Assembly (NCBI GenBank): GCA_003167495.1
Contig: PMSX01000147.1
Span: 1 to 49,446, forward strand
Length of the DNA: 49,446 nucleotides
Reading direction: 5' to 3'
Source of the DNA: Bryobacterales bacterium
GTDB taxonomy: Bacteria; Acidobacteriota; Terriglobia; Bryobacterales; Bryobacteraceae
Within the stretch, counting starts at the first letter, position 1. Each line of letters starts with the position of its first letter. The translations under genes were made by a program, and so were the position numbers. Positions 49,379-49,446 of this stretch are shown here, piece after piece. The notes beneath the pieces are model-generated. The model worked only from the letters and a program-made list of their open reading frames with translations. It ran no database searches and was not told where the DNA came from.

Positions 49379-49446
49379 GACAGTTTTATCGTCCTAGACG
49401 CACGATCTGTTTAGCTTCAACATTCCAGAATCCGAGCCGGGGGCGT

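Noticed and set aside
1..49446. CRISPR arrays, prophage genes, tRNA or rRNA genes
   Set aside because: No regular repeat-spacer pattern, no phage structural or integrase genes and no stretch recognisable as tRNA or rRNA were found by reading; a dedicated tRNA scan could not be run.

Overview
The window looks like a piece of an Acidobacteriota chromosome, most likely from the Solibacter/Bryobacter side of the phylum. The evidence is three very long MacB/FtsX-type permeases with no ATPase partner (the 'acidobacterial duplicated orphan permease' type), two of them preceded by PadR regulators. Moderate GC, an exported FecR-domain protein and abundant hydrolases agree with this. The assignment rests on gene content only. 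No rRNA, tRNA or CRISPR array was seen.

Layout. 1-208: the end of an IS630-like element apparently inserted in a DUF2442-type gene. 403-4731: PadR regulator, frameshifted orphan permease, atypical SDR epimerase, EVE protein. 4786-7293: Cu(I)-type P1B ATPase with YHS and metal-binding N-terminal domains, and a STAS protein. 7381-13108: a very tight five-gene operon with three alkaline-phosphatase-superfamily proteins, a ribbon-helix-helix-like peptide and an unrecognised membrane protein. 13150-14139: FecR-domain protein. 14423-17422: second PadR/orphan permease pair, with an in-frame stop. 17496-18967: TetR regulator divergent from a frameshifted SDR, with a near-perfect inverted repeat between them. 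18968-22750: poorly coding stretch with two candidate small genes, a UbiD-family decarboxylase, a SPOUT RNA methyltransferase, a two-gene HEPN module (HEPN frame broken at an A7 run) and remains of a nucleotidyltransferase-type module.

22769-31023 is a carbohydrate block. On the minus strand, a large exported (alpha/alpha)6 glycosidase, an exported trehalase and glucose-6-phosphate dehydrogenase form a likely operon that leads from trehalose-like sugars to the oxidative pentose phosphate pathway. Divergent from it, only 25 bp away, are a HUMPS/KGPDC-type decarboxylase/aldolase, a zinc dehydrogenase and a sugar isomerase/epimerase. 31115-37593 is a complete tripartite RND efflux operon. 38017-40458 is the only intact orphan permease. 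40468-42322 holds an exported amidohydrolase and cytidine deaminase. 42391-45141 is a GntR(YtrA-type)-ABC transporter operon with a visible operator. 45152-46024 is a Tat-exported dienelactone-hydrolase-like protein. 46322-49378 is a hybrid histidine kinase whose extracytoplasmic part seems to be four tandem OB-like repeats.

Four genes have broken frames: permease 1, permease 2, the SDR and the HEPN gene. Two of the lesions lie in homopolymers, so assembly error must be excluded before they are read as pseudogenes. The best candidates for undescribed systems are the AlkP-superfamily operon, the HEPN module with its slippery A7 run, and the OB-repeat sensor kinase.
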